64,000 bases of DNA, from positions 1 through 64,000 of the forward strand of contig NZ_SPUI01000008.1 of the NCBI RefSeq assembly GCF_004522095.1, given 5' to 3'. Below are positions 30,673 through 37,207 of this stretch, in pieces (positions within the stretch are counted from its first letter, which is position 1; every line of letters begins with the position of its first letter). The DNA comes from Nocardioides sp. 503. Its GTDB lineage: Bacteria; Actinomycetota; Actinomycetes; Propionibacteriales; Nocardioidaceae. The notes below the pieces were generated by a model. The model was not told the DNA's origin, made no database searches, and was given only the letters and a program-made list of their open reading frames with translations. Position numbers and translations under genes: made by a program.

Positions 30673-31302
30673 ATGCCCGCGACCGACGCGTCCGTGTACG
30701 CCGATCCGGCAGCCGAGAGGTTGTTCACGGGCGCCACGGTCATCACCTTCGTCCGGACCCTCGTCTCCCTGGGTCTCTGCCTCGCCGCCGCGAGGGACGA
30801 GGACCTCACGATGCTCGTCATCGGCCTGGCCGTCTACTGGGTCGGGGACATGGCCGACGGCGGCTACGCCCGGCTGCGCGACTGCGAGACCCGCATCGGC
30901 GGGGTCATCGACATCATGTGCGACCGCATCAACTGCGCGGGCTTCTACATCGGCCTGGTCTGGATCGAGCCGGACCTGGCGCTGCCGGTGGCGGTCTACC
31001 TCTTCAACTTCATGGTCATCGACATGTTCCTGTCGCTGGCCTTCCTCGCCTGGCCCATCCGCAGCCCCAACTACTTCTACGTCGTCGATCGCCGCATCTA
31101 CGTGTGGAACTGGTCGAAGCCGGCCAAGGCGGTCAACTCCTCGCTCTTCGCCGTCCTGCTCCTCGTGCTGCGCGACTGGAACGTCGACGTCGCGTTCGCG
31201 GTCGGGCTGAGCATCGCCCTGGCGCTGGTCGTGCTCAAGTGCGTCTCCCTCCGGTGGCTCTTCCAGCTGGGGCTGCCGGTGCCGGAGCGCCTCCCGGCAT
31301 GA
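30673..31302 (+). CDS. CDP-alcohol phosphatidyltransferase family membrane protein
   Basis: 209 residues with about five hydrophobic helices. The full CDP-alcohol phosphotransferase signature is present at residues 59-84: DMADGGYAR, eight residues, then GGVIDIMCD, matching DxxDGxxAR-x8-GxxxDxxxD. It should join a CDP-activated lipid to an alcohol in the membrane; the alcohol is not identifiable. Its stop overlaps the ATG of the next gene (ATGA), so the two are coupled. Confidence 0.88.
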   Translation: MPATDASVYADPAAERLFTGATVITFVRTLVSLGLCLAAARDEDLTMLVIGLAVYWVGDMADGGYARLRDCETRIGGVIDIMCDRINCAGFYIGLVWIEPDLALPVAVYLFNFMVIDMFLSLAFLAWPIRSPNYFYVVDRRIYVWNWSKPAKAVNSSLFAVLLLVLRDWNVDVAFAVGLSIALALVVLKCVSLRWLFQLGLPVPERLPA

Positions 31303-31757
31303 GCCTCTACCTCTGGACCTTCGGCGTCAGCATCGCCTCCGCGCTGTTCCCGCTGATCAACATGGAGGTCATCCTCGGCGGGACGGCGGCCACGGTCGGC
31401 GACGGGCACGCGCTGGCGCTCGCCGCCGTCGCGGGCGGGGGCCAGACCGTCGGCAAGATCGTCTGGTACGAGCTGACCCGCCGCAGCTTCGACACCGAGT
31501 GGGTGCAGAAGCGGCTCTCGGGACCCAAGGTGAGCGCGAGCTACCAGCGGTGGCAGCAGCGCATCGACGGGCGGCCGTGGTTCGGCGGCACGATCATGCT
31601 GGTCTCGTCGTTCGCGGGGGTGCCGCCTCTGCTGGTCATGGCTGCGGTGGCCGGGGCGCTGAAGATGCGGATGTACGTCTTCCTGCCCACCATCTTCGTG
31701 GGGCGCAGCCTGCGCTTCTGGGTCGTCCTCGCCGGAGTCGAGTCGCTGCTCGGGTGA
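31299..31757 (+). CDS. DedA/VTT-like small membrane protein
   Basis: 152 residues with three to four hydrophobic segments: LYLWTFGVSIASALFPLINMEVILGG, ALAAVAGGGQTVGKIVWYEL, GTIMLVSSFAGVPPLLVMAAVAGAL and FLPTIFVGRSLRFWVVLAGV. The re-entrant-like Gly/Pro-rich pieces (ASALFPLINME and SSFAGVPPL) resemble the VTT/SNARE-associated YqaA branch of DedA proteins, some of which flip undecaprenyl or glycerophospholipids. The ATG overlaps the stop of the CDP-alcohol transferase gene, supporting a joint role in lipid metabolism; that link is inferred. Confidence 0.75.
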   Translation: MSLYLWTFGVSIASALFPLINMEVILGGTAATVGDGHALALAAVAGGGQTVGKIVWYELTRRSFDTEWVQKRLSGPKVSASYQRWQQRIDGRPWFGGTIMLVSSFAGVPPLLVMAAVAGALKMRMYVFLPTIFVGRSLRFWVVLAGVESLLG

Positions 31758-31766
31758 GCGTCCCGA

Positions 31767-31772
31767 TAGGCT
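31767..31772 (+). promoter_or_regulatory. -10 box TAGGCT, leaderless
   Basis: TAGGCT lies 6 nt before the ATG of the 52-codon gene at 31779. Confidence 0.5.
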
Positions 31773-31778
31773 GCCCCC

Positions 31779-31937
31779 ATGTCGTTGAGCGAGATCACGC
31801 TGTCCCTGAGCCGGGCCGCCGAGGAGCACCACGAGCAGGTCATCAACCCGTGGTGGGTGGGCCTGATCGCGATCGCCATCCTCCTGGGGATGCTCGGTGC
31901 CCTGGTCGGCTTCGGCGGAGGACGCGAGCACAGCTGA
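31779..31937 (+). CDS. 52-residue single-pass membrane protein
   Basis: The frame encodes MSLSEITLSLSRAAEEHHEQ then VINPWWVGLIAIAILLGMLG and ALVGFGGGREHS. An amphipathic, charged N-terminus is followed by one strong transmembrane helix (about residues 25-44) and a short Gly-rich tail. Support for a real gene: TAGGCT exactly 6 nt before the ATG, codon usage like its neighbours, and a neat fit between the DedA-like gene and nadD (25 bp before nadD). No family is recognised. It may be missed by gene finders because of its size. Confidence 0.75.
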   Translation: MSLSEITLSLSRAAEEHHEQVINPWWVGLIAIAILLGMLGALVGFGGGREHS

Positions 31938-31962
31938 GCATGGCCCACGACGAGTGCCGGCC

Positions 31963-32598
31963 ATGACGGACGCCGTACGACGCCGGGTCGGCGTCATGGG
32001 TGGCACGTTCGACCCCATCCACCACGGCCACCTCGTGGCCGCCGCCGAGGTGCAGGCGTGGTTCGGCCTCGACGAGGTGGTGTTCGTCCCGACCGGCCGA
32101 CCGTGGCAGAAGTCCGACCGCCAGGTGTCCACCCCCGAGCACCGCTACCTGATGACGGTCATCGCGACCGCCGCCAACCCGGGGTTCACGGTCTCGCGCG
32201 TCGACGTCGACCGCGAGGGACCGACGTACACGATCGACACGCTGCGCGACCTCAGCGCGGCGATGCCGGACGCCGACCTCTACTTCATCACCGGCGCCGA
32301 CGCGCTCACCGACATCTTCGGCTGGCGTGACGCCGACGAGCTCTTCTCGCTGGCCCACTTCGTCGGCTGCACCCGGCCCGGCTACGACATGGACCCCGAC
32401 GTGCTGGGCTCGATCCCCTCGGCCCGGGTCACCATGGTGGAGATCCCGGCGCTGGCCATCTCCTCCACCGACTGCCGTGAGCGCCAGCGCCGCGGGCAGC
32501 CCGTCTGGTACCTCGTGCCCGACGGTGTGGTGCAGTACATCCAGAAGCACCGCCTCTACCCCCCAGCAACCCCCGCAACAGCATCGGACAACTCATGA
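31963..32598 (+). CDS. nadD: Nicotinate-nucleotide adenylyltransferase
   Basis: 211 residues. The nucleotidyltransferase HxGH motif is in GVMGGTFDPIHHGHLVAA, and the second motif ISSTDCRER lies near residue 170. It adenylates nicotinate mononucleotide to deamido-NAD. The ATG at 31963 is preferred to an upstream in-frame ATG that would overlap the small membrane protein gene. Its TGA overlaps the rsfS ATG (ATGA). The nadD-rsfS pairing is a widespread conserved order. Confidence 0.97.
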   Translation: MTDAVRRRVGVMGGTFDPIHHGHLVAAAEVQAWFGLDEVVFVPTGRPWQKSDRQVSTPEHRYLMTVIATAANPGFTVSRVDVDREGPTYTIDTLRDLSAAMPDADLYFITGADALTDIFGWRDADELFSLAHFVGCTRPGYDMDPDVLGSIPSARVTMVEIPALAISSTDCRERQRRGQPVWYLVPDGVVQYIQKHRLYPPATPATASDNS

Positions 32599-32987
32599 CT
32601 GCCACCGACCACGCCGTGGAGCTCGTCGTCGCCGCCGCCCGCGCGGCCTCCGACAAGCTCGCCACGCAGATCGTCGCCTTCGACGTCAGCGAACAGCTCG
32701 CCATCACCGACGCGTTCGTGATCGCCTCGGGCTCCAACGACCGCCAGGTCAAGTCGATCGTCGACGAGGTGGAGGACAAGCTGCGCGAGGCCGGCGCCAA
32801 GCCGATCCGCCGCGAGGGCCACCGCGAGGGACGCTGGGTGCTGCTCGACTACGGCGAGATCGTGGTCCACGTGCAGCACGAGGAGGAGCGCCAGTTCTAC
32901 GCCCTCGAGCGGCTCTGGCGCGACTGCCCGGCCATCGAGCTGCCTGCCGACGTCCTGGGCCCTCCCGCCCCGCCCGCCGGTGCCTGA
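32595..32987 (+). CDS. rsfS: Ribosomal silencing factor
   Basis: 130 residues (RsfS/Iojap/DUF143). The motifs ITDAFVIASGSNDRQVKSIVDEVEDKLRE and GRWVLLDYGEIVVHVQHEEERQFYALERLW are typical. It binds ribosomal protein L14 and blocks subunit joining when nutrients are scarce. Coupled to nadD by ATGA overlap; the next gene overlaps its end by 8 bp. Confidence 0.96.
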   Translation: MTATDHAVELVVAAARAASDKLATQIVAFDVSEQLAITDAFVIASGSNDRQVKSIVDEVEDKLREAGAKPIRREGHREGRWVLLDYGEIVVHVQHEEERQFYALERLWRDCPAIELPADVLGPPAPPAGA

Positions 32988-33600
32988 GAGCGCCTCCCGC
33001 ACCCTCGTCCTGCTCCGCCACGGCCGCACCGCCTGGAACCACGCCCTGCGCGTCCAGGGCCAGACCGACGTCGAGCTCGACGACGTGGGTCGCGCGCAGG
33101 CCACGGCGGCCGCCGCGGTGGTCGCGAAGCTCGGCCCCCGCCTGCTGTGGTCCTCGGACCTGCTGCGCGCCCGCGTCACCGCGGACGCCGTCGCGGACGC
33201 GACCGGCCTGACGGCGACGTACGACGAGCGCCTGCGGGAGTTCCACCTGGGGGAGCGCCAGGGCCTCACGCACGAGGAGTACGCCGCCCTGGACCCCGAG
33301 GGCTTCACGGAGTTCCGCAGCGGCCGCTACGACGCCGCGCCCGGCGCCGAGCCGACCGACGTCGTACGCCGCCGGATGAGCGCGGTCCTGCACGAGCTGC
33401 TCGCCGCGCTCGGTCCGGGCGAGACCGGCGTCGCCGTGTCCCACGGCGCGGCGATCCGGGTCGCGACCGGTGCGATGCTCGGCTGGCCCGACGAGCAGTT
33501 CCACACGCTGCGCGGGCTGGCCAACTGCGGCTGGGTGGTCCTGGAGGAGCACCCCCACGACGGCGGCCTGCGCCTGGGCGCCTACAACCGCACGGGGTGA
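32980..33600 (+). CDS. Histidine phosphatase (phosphoglycerate mutase-like)
   Basis: 206 residues. The phosphohistidine motif is at the N-terminus (TLVLLRHGRTAWNHALRVQGQTDVELDDVGRAQA) and the second catalytic His is in VAVSHGAAIRVATGAMLG. In actinobacteria such genes directly downstream of rsfS are often annotated phosphoglycerate mutase or glucosyl-3-phosphoglycerate phosphatase (GpgP); the substrate here is not fixed. GTG start at 32980 overlaps rsfS by 8 bp, so translation is likely coupled. tRNA-Ala follows. Confidence 0.88.
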   Translation: MPESASRTLVLLRHGRTAWNHALRVQGQTDVELDDVGRAQATAAAAVVAKLGPRLLWSSDLLRARVTADAVADATGLTATYDERLREFHLGERQGLTHEEYAALDPEGFTEFRSGRYDAAPGAEPTDVVRRRMSAVLHELLAALGPGETGVAVSHGAAIRVATGAMLGWPDEQFHTLRGLANCGWVVLEEHPHDGGLRLGAYNRTG

Positions 33601-33632
33601 CCCCCGATTTTCCTCTCGGGTGCGGGGTTGGC

Positions 33633-33638
33633 TAGTAT
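33633..33638 (+). promoter_or_regulatory. Probable -10 of the tRNA-Ala gene (TAGTAT)
   Basis: TAGTAT would start transcription near 33645, about 28 bp before the mature tRNA 5' end. The -35 region is weak. Confidence 0.4.
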
Positions 33639-33672
33639 TCCGCGAGTTGCCTGAAGCACGGGGCAGCGGTTC

Positions 33673-33745
33673 GGGGCTGTGGCGCAGCTGGTAGCGCATC
33701 TGCATGGCATGCAGAGGGTCAGGGGTTCGAGTCCCCTCAGCTCCA
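33673..33745 (+). tRNA. tRNA-Ala (anticodon GGC)
   Basis: A full cloverleaf of 73 nt. The acceptor arm is GGGGCTG/CAGCTCC with the G3-U70 pair that defines alanine tRNAs. The D arm is GCGC-AGCTGGTA-GCGC and the anticodon arm TCTGC-ATGGCAT-GCAGA with anticodon GGC. The T arm is AGGGG-TTCGAGT-CCCCT, and the discriminator base is A. CCA is not encoded. A GC-rich hairpin with a T-containing tail lies 30 bp downstream. Confidence 0.97.
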
Positions 33746-33774
33746 CCGGACGATCTCCTCCGAGATCACGACGA

Positions 33775-33805
33775 ACGGCAGGCCCCGAGGGGCCTGCCGT
33801 CGTCG
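33775..33805 (+). terminator. Terminator after tRNA-Ala
   Basis: ACGGCAGGCCCC (33775-33786) pairs perfectly with GGGGCCTGCCGT (33789-33800) across a 2-nt loop, followed by CGTCGTTTG. It also faces the end of the convergent MFS gene (33852) and may serve both. Confidence 0.8.
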
Positions 33806-33851
33806 TTTGCGCAGCCGCACCGCGCGTGGGGTGGTGCTGGGTAGGTCGTGC

Positions 33852-35057
33852 CTAGTCGGTGGCGCCGAAGCGGCGCATCAGGGCCGTGACGCTCGCGAGC
33901 ACGATGACACACGCGCCGTAGACGTAGGTCGTCTCGGCCAGGCCGAGGTGGGGCGAGGCGATGCCGGCGGCGACCGCGGGCACGCCGAACGCGAGGTAGC
34001 AGACCACGAACACGGAGGCGAAGAGCTCGCCCCGCTCGTGCGGGGCCGCGGCGGGGGTGATGGAGCGCATGATGCCCATGAACGTCAGCCCGAAGCCGGT
34101 CCCCGCGACCACGGCGGCGGCGATGAACCCCCAGAACGAGCCGAGCGCCAGCGCGAGCAGGGTCAGGGCCGTGCCCACCGCGAGCGAGGTCGTGCCGGTG
34201 ATCGTGAGGCGCCGCGACGTCTGGTGGCGCCCGACGAAGCAGGCGAGCGCGCCGACCCCGGCCAGGGTCGTCACGACGAGCCCCTGCTCGACGTGGCGGT
34301 CGCCGCCGAGCTCGGTCGCGACCAGCGGGGCGCCCAGCGAGAGGTAGAGCCCGCCACTGGCCCAGCCGGCGAAGAGCGCCGGCGCGCTGCGCAGGAACGG
34401 CGCCCGCGCGGCCTGGGGCACGCCGACGCGCGGGACGAGCGAGCGGAGCACGCCGTCGTGGCGGGGCGAGGTCTCGGGCAGCAGCCACACGGCCGCGGCG
34501 ACGACGAGGTAGACCACGGTGAGGGTGCTGAACACGTCGGTGAGCGCCGAGGAGGTCCAGTCGAGGATCGCCCCGGCCACCAGCGCGCCCGCCGCGAGCC
34601 CCACCAGCGGGCTGATGCTGTTGAGCGTCGCGGCCGAGCCGGGGCGGTGCGCCGGCTCGAGGTCGACCACCGTGGCCGACAGGGAGGACACCAGGAGGCC
34701 GGTGGCGGCCCCCTGCGCGATGCGTGCCGCCACCAGGACGCCGACGGAGTCGGCGTGCCAGAAGGCGACCATGCTGACCGCGAGCACCACGAACCCGGCC
34801 GAGACGACCGGCCGGCGGCCGAGGTGGTCGGAGATGGAGCCCGTGAGGAGCAGCGTCACGAGCAGCGCGACGGCGTACACGGCGAAGATGCCGGTCATGG
34901 CCGCGGCCGAGAAGCCGAGCTGCTGCTGGAGCACGGGGTAGAACGGCGACGGCGCGCTGGCGCCGGCCATCATGGCCACGACGGCCGCGACGACCAGCGC
35001 GAATCCGGGGCTGCTGGTCCTGCTGCGCTGCGCTGCGGGGGCGGCGGTGACGGTCAT
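33852..35057 (-). CDS. MFS transporter (drug/metabolite efflux type)
   Basis: 401 residues with about twelve hydrophobic helices and the MFS loop motif LLLTGSISDHLGRRPVVSAG between helices 2 and 3. Helix 5 carries LVAARIAQGAATGLLVSSLSATVVD. It probably exports a small toxic molecule. It is divergent from an ArsR-type regulator, and a matched pair of operators covers both -10 regions, so expression is probably induced by the substrate. ATG at 35057 has GAAGGACC about 4 nt upstream. Confidence 0.9.
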   Translation of the reverse strand: MTVTAAPAAQRSRTSSPGFALVVAAVVAMMAGASAPSPFYPVLQQQLGFSAAAMTGIFAVYAVALLVTLLLTGSISDHLGRRPVVSAGFVVLAVSMVAFWHADSVGVLVAARIAQGAATGLLVSSLSATVVDLEPAHRPGSAATLNSISPLVGLAAGALVAGAILDWTSSALTDVFSTLTVVYLVVAAAVWLLPETSPRHDGVLRSLVPRVGVPQAARAPFLRSAPALFAGWASGGLYLSLGAPLVATELGGDRHVEQGLVVTTLAGVGALACFVGRHQTSRRLTITGTTSLAVGTALTLLALALGSFWGFIAAAVVAGTGFGLTFMGIMRSITPAAAPHERGELFASVFVVCYLAFGVPAVAAGIASPHLGLAETTYVYGACVIVLASVTALMRRFGATD

Positions 35058-35079
35058 GGTGGTCCTTCGACAGGTGTGA

Positions 35080-35097
35080 GTTCGAAATTATTGGAAC
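35080..35097. promoter_or_regulatory. Operator 1 of the MFS/ArsR pair
   Basis: GTTCGAAATTATTGGAAC is an imperfect inverted repeat (GTTC-N10-GAAC) that contains the minus-strand -10-like TAATTT of the MFS gene. It matches operator 2, read on the other strand, at 14 of 18 positions. Confidence 0.6.
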
Positions 35098-35126
35098 TCT
35101 GCTCACTTTACGGAAGTCTCAGGATT

Positions 35127-35144
35127 GTTCAAGTATTATCGAAC
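35127..35144. promoter_or_regulatory. Operator 2 of the MFS/ArsR pair
   Basis: GTTCAAGTATTATCGAAC has the same GTTC-N10-GAAC frame as operator 1 and covers the ArsR -10 box TATTAT (35134-35139). Confidence 0.6.
35134..35139 (+). promoter_or_regulatory. -10 box TATTAT of the ArsR gene, leaderless
   Basis: TATTAT lies 6 nt before the ATG at 35146. Confidence 0.55.
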
Positions 35145-35145
35145 C

Positions 35146-35460
35146 ATGGCCTCCGTCACGTCCCTCCCGCACCCGGAGATGTCCGAGGTGCGCCTGACCG
35201 ACGTCCTGTTCGCGCTCAGCGACCCGGCGCGGCTCGAGATCGTGCGCGAGCTGGCCGGCGGGCCGCTGAGCATGGCCGAGTGCGGCACGTTCAACCCCGC
35301 GCTGCCCAAGTCGACCAAGTCCCACCTCTTCAAGGTGCTGCGCGAGGCCGGCGTCGTACGCAACGAGCCCCAGGGCCGCGGCCGCGTCCTCCACCTGCGC
35401 CGCGACGAGCTCGACCGCGCGTTCCCCGGGCTCCTGGACTCGGTCCTCGCCGCGGAGTAG
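35146..35460 (+). CDS. ArsR-family (winged HTH) transcriptional regulator
   Basis: 104 residues, one domain: LTDVLFALSDPARLEIVRELAGGPLSMAECG, then the recognition helix region LPKSTKSHLFKVLREAGVVRNEPQGRGRVLHLR. It has no cysteine metal motif in the recognition helix, so it may sense an organic ligand. It is divergent from the MFS gene and presumably represses both through the two GTTC-N10-GAAC sites. ATG at 35146 is only 6 nt after the -10 box. A dense palindromic region begins 16 bp after its stop. Confidence 0.88.
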   Translation: MASVTSLPHPEMSEVRLTDVLFALSDPARLEIVRELAGGPLSMAECGTFNPALPKSTKSHLFKVLREAGVVRNEPQGRGRVLHLRRDELDRAFPGLLDSVLAAE

Positions 35461-35476
35461 CGCTTCGCGCGCTGCG

Positions 35477-35546
35477 TGAGTTTCACCGGGTACCCGGTGA
35501 AACTCATGCTTCCCGTATGAAGCTTCATGACGGAAGCATGAGTTTC
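35477..35546. repeat. Overlapping palindromes that share one arm
   Basis: A perfect 30-bp palindrome (35477-35506, centre GGGTACCC) is followed by a perfect 15-bp inverted repeat, GAAACTCATGCTTCC (35499-35513) with GGAAGCATGAGTTTC (35532-35546). A perfect inner palindrome, ATGAAGCTTCAT, lies at 35517-35528. The segment GAAACTC at 35499-35505 can pair either leftwards or rightwards, so the two hairpins exclude each other. Confidence 0.85.
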
Positions 35547-35622
35547 GGCAGGGCGGTGGTGCCTGCGGGGCTGATGGTGCGGCTTCGTTCCGGTCGTCGG
35601 GTGGGCGCTTGGCGCGGCGGCA

Positions 35623-35710
35623 GTTTCCCCAAGGTATGTCCCTGGAGCGTCACTTCCCTCGCGTTGCACACCGAGGGAAGTGACAGCTTCCCTGCATACC
35701 TTGGGGAAAC
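35623..35710. repeat. Nested inverted repeat, MITE-like
   Basis: Perfect 16-bp terminal inverted repeats GTTTCCCCAAGGTATG (35623-35638) and CATACCTTGGGGAAAC (35695-35710) enclose a second perfect 13-bp pair, GTCACTTCCCTCG (35649-35661) and CGAGGGAAGTGAC (35672-35684). Total 88 bp, no coding potential, no clear target-site duplication. It ends 9 bp before the stop of the convergent thioesterase gene, so it could act as its terminator. Confidence 0.8.
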
Positions 35711-35719
35711 GTCACCGCG

Positions 35720-36559
35720 TCAGCGCGAACGCCGACTCCCGTCGTCCTGGTACTCGATCCCGCCCATGTCGACGGTGCGGCGCGCGTTGGCGAGGGCGGT
35801 GACGACGGCGGTGCCGAGGGGGCCGAGGCGGTCGAAGACGGCCACGGTGCCGACCGCGATGCCGTCGCTCTCGACCCGGTCGACGGCGGCGAGGCCGATC
35901 TCGACGCCGTCGGGGCGGCGGGCCAGGGTGAGGGTGATGTCGGTGTTGATGTGCTGGACGCCGCCGCTGCCCCAGTTGGTGACCAGGCTGGCACCGTCGG
36001 CCACGGCGGCCGCGGCCTGGAACGGCGTGACCGCCTCGCCGGCGACGATCGGGATCGCGGAGTTCCACGACCGCTTGCGCGAGCCGTTCTGGTGGTCGCC
36101 GAACTGCTGGGACCAGCCGGCCGCCTCGCTGTGGAAGAACGGCACGTGCGGTACGTCGGTCGGCGGCGCCACGTCCTCGGGTGGCGGCACGGGCCGGTCC
36201 TCGGGGCTCCACACCTCGCCGTCCGGGTCGGCGGACGGGGCGAGGAAGACGGCGCTCGCGCGCGCGACGGGAGCTCCGCCCTGGGTGAGGACGGCGTCGA
36301 CCAGGCAGATGCGGCGGCCCTCGCGCACCACCGTGGTGCTCGTCTCGCACGGGTCCATCGTCGCGGGGCGGAACAGGTCGACGGTCAGCCGCGCGGGGCG
36401 GAGGTCGGCGCGGCCGAGGTCGGCCACACCCGCCTCGAGCGCTCGGGCCAGCGCCCCGCTGACGGCCACCCCGTGCATCTGGTTGGCGTCCCACATGCTC
36501 TGGGCCATCTCGGTGGGGACGAGCGTCGCGCCGTCCGCGCGGAAGAAGGAGAGATCCAC
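35720..36559 (-). CDS. Acyl-CoA thioesterase family protein (double hotdog)
   Basis: 279 residues. It looks like a tandem hotdog thioesterase of the TesB/4HBT_3 type: the N-terminal half has MHGVAVSGALARALEAGVADLGRADLRPARLTVDLFRPATM, and the C-terminal half has NWGSGGVQHINTDITLTLARRPDGVEIGLAA and VFDRLGPLGTAVVTALANAR. It would hydrolyse acyl-CoA to free acid and CoA. GTG start at 36559. TAGCCT lies 6 nt before it on the minus strand, so the transcript is probably leaderless. It neighbours acyl-CoA metabolism genes. Confidence 0.8.
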   Translation of the reverse strand: MDLSFFRADGATLVPTEMAQSMWDANQMHGVAVSGALARALEAGVADLGRADLRPARLTVDLFRPATMDPCETSTTVVREGRRICLVDAVLTQGGAPVARASAVFLAPSADPDGEVWSPEDRPVPPPEDVAPPTDVPHVPFFHSEAAGWSQQFGDHQNGSRKRSWNSAIPIVAGEAVTPFQAAAAVADGASLVTNWGSGGVQHINTDITLTLARRPDGVEIGLAAVDRVESDGIAVGTVAVFDRLGPLGTAVVTALANARRTVDMGGIEYQDDGSRRSR

Positions 36560-36565
36560 GAGGGG

Positions 36566-36571
36566 AGGCTA
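36566..36571 (-). promoter_or_regulatory. -10 box TAGCCT of the thioesterase gene, leaderless
   Basis: Read on the minus strand, TAGCCT is followed by CCCCTC and then GTG. Confidence 0.5.
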
Positions 36572-36642
36572 GGGGGCGCGCCCGGCGCCGTCCCCACCGG
36601 TCCGGGCATGGAGGACATGCCGGATCCGGACAGGCTCGATCG

Positions 36643-36671
36643 CTGACACCGCCGCGAGGGGTCCTTACGTT
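36643..36671 (+). promoter_or_regulatory. Promoter CTGACA-17-TACGTT
   Basis: A -35 box CTGACA (36643-36648) and a -10 box TACGTT (36666-36671) are separated by 17 bp. Transcription should start near 36678, giving a 45-nt leader that contains CAGGAGAGAGG before the ATG at 36723. Confidence 0.55.
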
Positions 36672-36722
36672 GCTGGGAGGTGGGGGACCGATGCAGGTCC
36701 GACAGCAGGAGAGAGGCAGACC

Positions 36723-37091
36723 ATGCGAGTAGTCATGCTCGGAGCAGTGGCGGCGTTGGCCGTCGGGCTCCCGCTCGGCGTCGCCGCCGAGGCCGCGGCC
36801 CCGAAGGCCAAGGTCACCGTCACCATCAAGTCCGAGGGCACCGATATGTTCGGCACGGTGTCGAGCCCCAAGCCCCGCCGGTGCGCCGCCGACCGCACGG
36901 TCAAGGTGTTCAAGATGGTGGCCGGCGAGCCGCACCTGTGGGTCACGGACACCACCGACAAGCAGGGCGGGACGTACGTGTGGTCCACCGGCAACACCGG
37001 CACGGAGGGGCGCTTCTACGCCGTCGTGCCCGGCAAGGCCGGCTGTCGACGCGACGTGAGCCCGACGATCCGGGTGCGCCGCAACCCCTGA
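36723..37091 (+). CDS. Small secreted protein, function unknown
   Basis: 122 residues. A signal peptide (MRVVMLGAVAALAVGLPLGVAAEAAA) is followed by a basic, beta-rich mature part with two cysteines (SSPKPRRCAADR and GKAGCRRDV) that could form a disulfide. The pattern VTIKSEGTDMFGTVSSPKPRRC...VKVFKM resembles small Ig-like extracellular proteins frequent in Nocardioides, but I cannot name a family. It has its own promoter and a good ribosome binding site. Confidence 0.75.
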   Translation: MRVVMLGAVAALAVGLPLGVAAEAAAPKAKVTVTIKSEGTDMFGTVSSPKPRRCAADRTVKVFKMVAGEPHLWVTDTTDKQGGTYVWSTGNTGTEGRFYAVVPGKAGCRRDVSPTIRVRRNP

Positions 37092-37092
37092 T

Positions 37093-37106
37093 TTGACACC
37101 TGTCAA
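37093..37106. promoter_or_regulatory. Perfect palindrome TTGACACCTGTCAA
   Basis: TTGACA-CC-TGTCAA starts 2 bp after the stop of the small secreted protein and lies upstream of the acyl-CoA synthetase. The TetR/SDR intergenic region carries TTGACGACTGTCAA (48223-48236), which differs only at two central bases. Confidence 0.55.
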
Positions 37107-37146
37107 CAACTTCCCGCAAAGCCTGTCCCTGCGGTGTGACGGCCGC

Positions 37147-37152
37147 TACAGT
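37147..37152 (+). promoter_or_regulatory. Probable -10 (TACAGT) of the acyl-CoA synthetase gene
   Basis: TACAGT would place the transcription start near 37159, within the KstR-like palindrome that follows. Confidence 0.4.
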
Positions 37153-37155
37153 TCC

Positions 37156-37169
37156 TGGAACTTGTTCTA
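37156..37169. promoter_or_regulatory. KstR-type operator TGGAACTTGTTCTA
   Basis: This 14-mer fits the mycobacterial KstR consensus TNNAACNNGTTNNA at every defined position. It overlaps the predicted transcription start of the fadD gene, as expected for a repressor site. Confidence 0.55.
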
Positions 37170-37207
37170 GTTCTGGTCCCGTCCGGCCGTCCACCGCAGG
37201 AGCATGC

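Noticed and set aside
33766..35106. 446-codon minus-strand frame over the MFS gene
   Set aside because: The MFS frame (33852-35057) gives a proper 12-helix protein; the alternative is an Arg/Pro-rich overprint.
35461..35719. CRISPR array
   Set aside because: The repeats are inverted, of different sequence, and not separated by equal spacers.
37093..37098. TTGACA as -35 box of the fadD promoter
   Set aside because: The only good -10 box (TACAGT, 37147) is 48 bp away, far beyond promoter spacing; the palindrome reads better as a protein-binding site.
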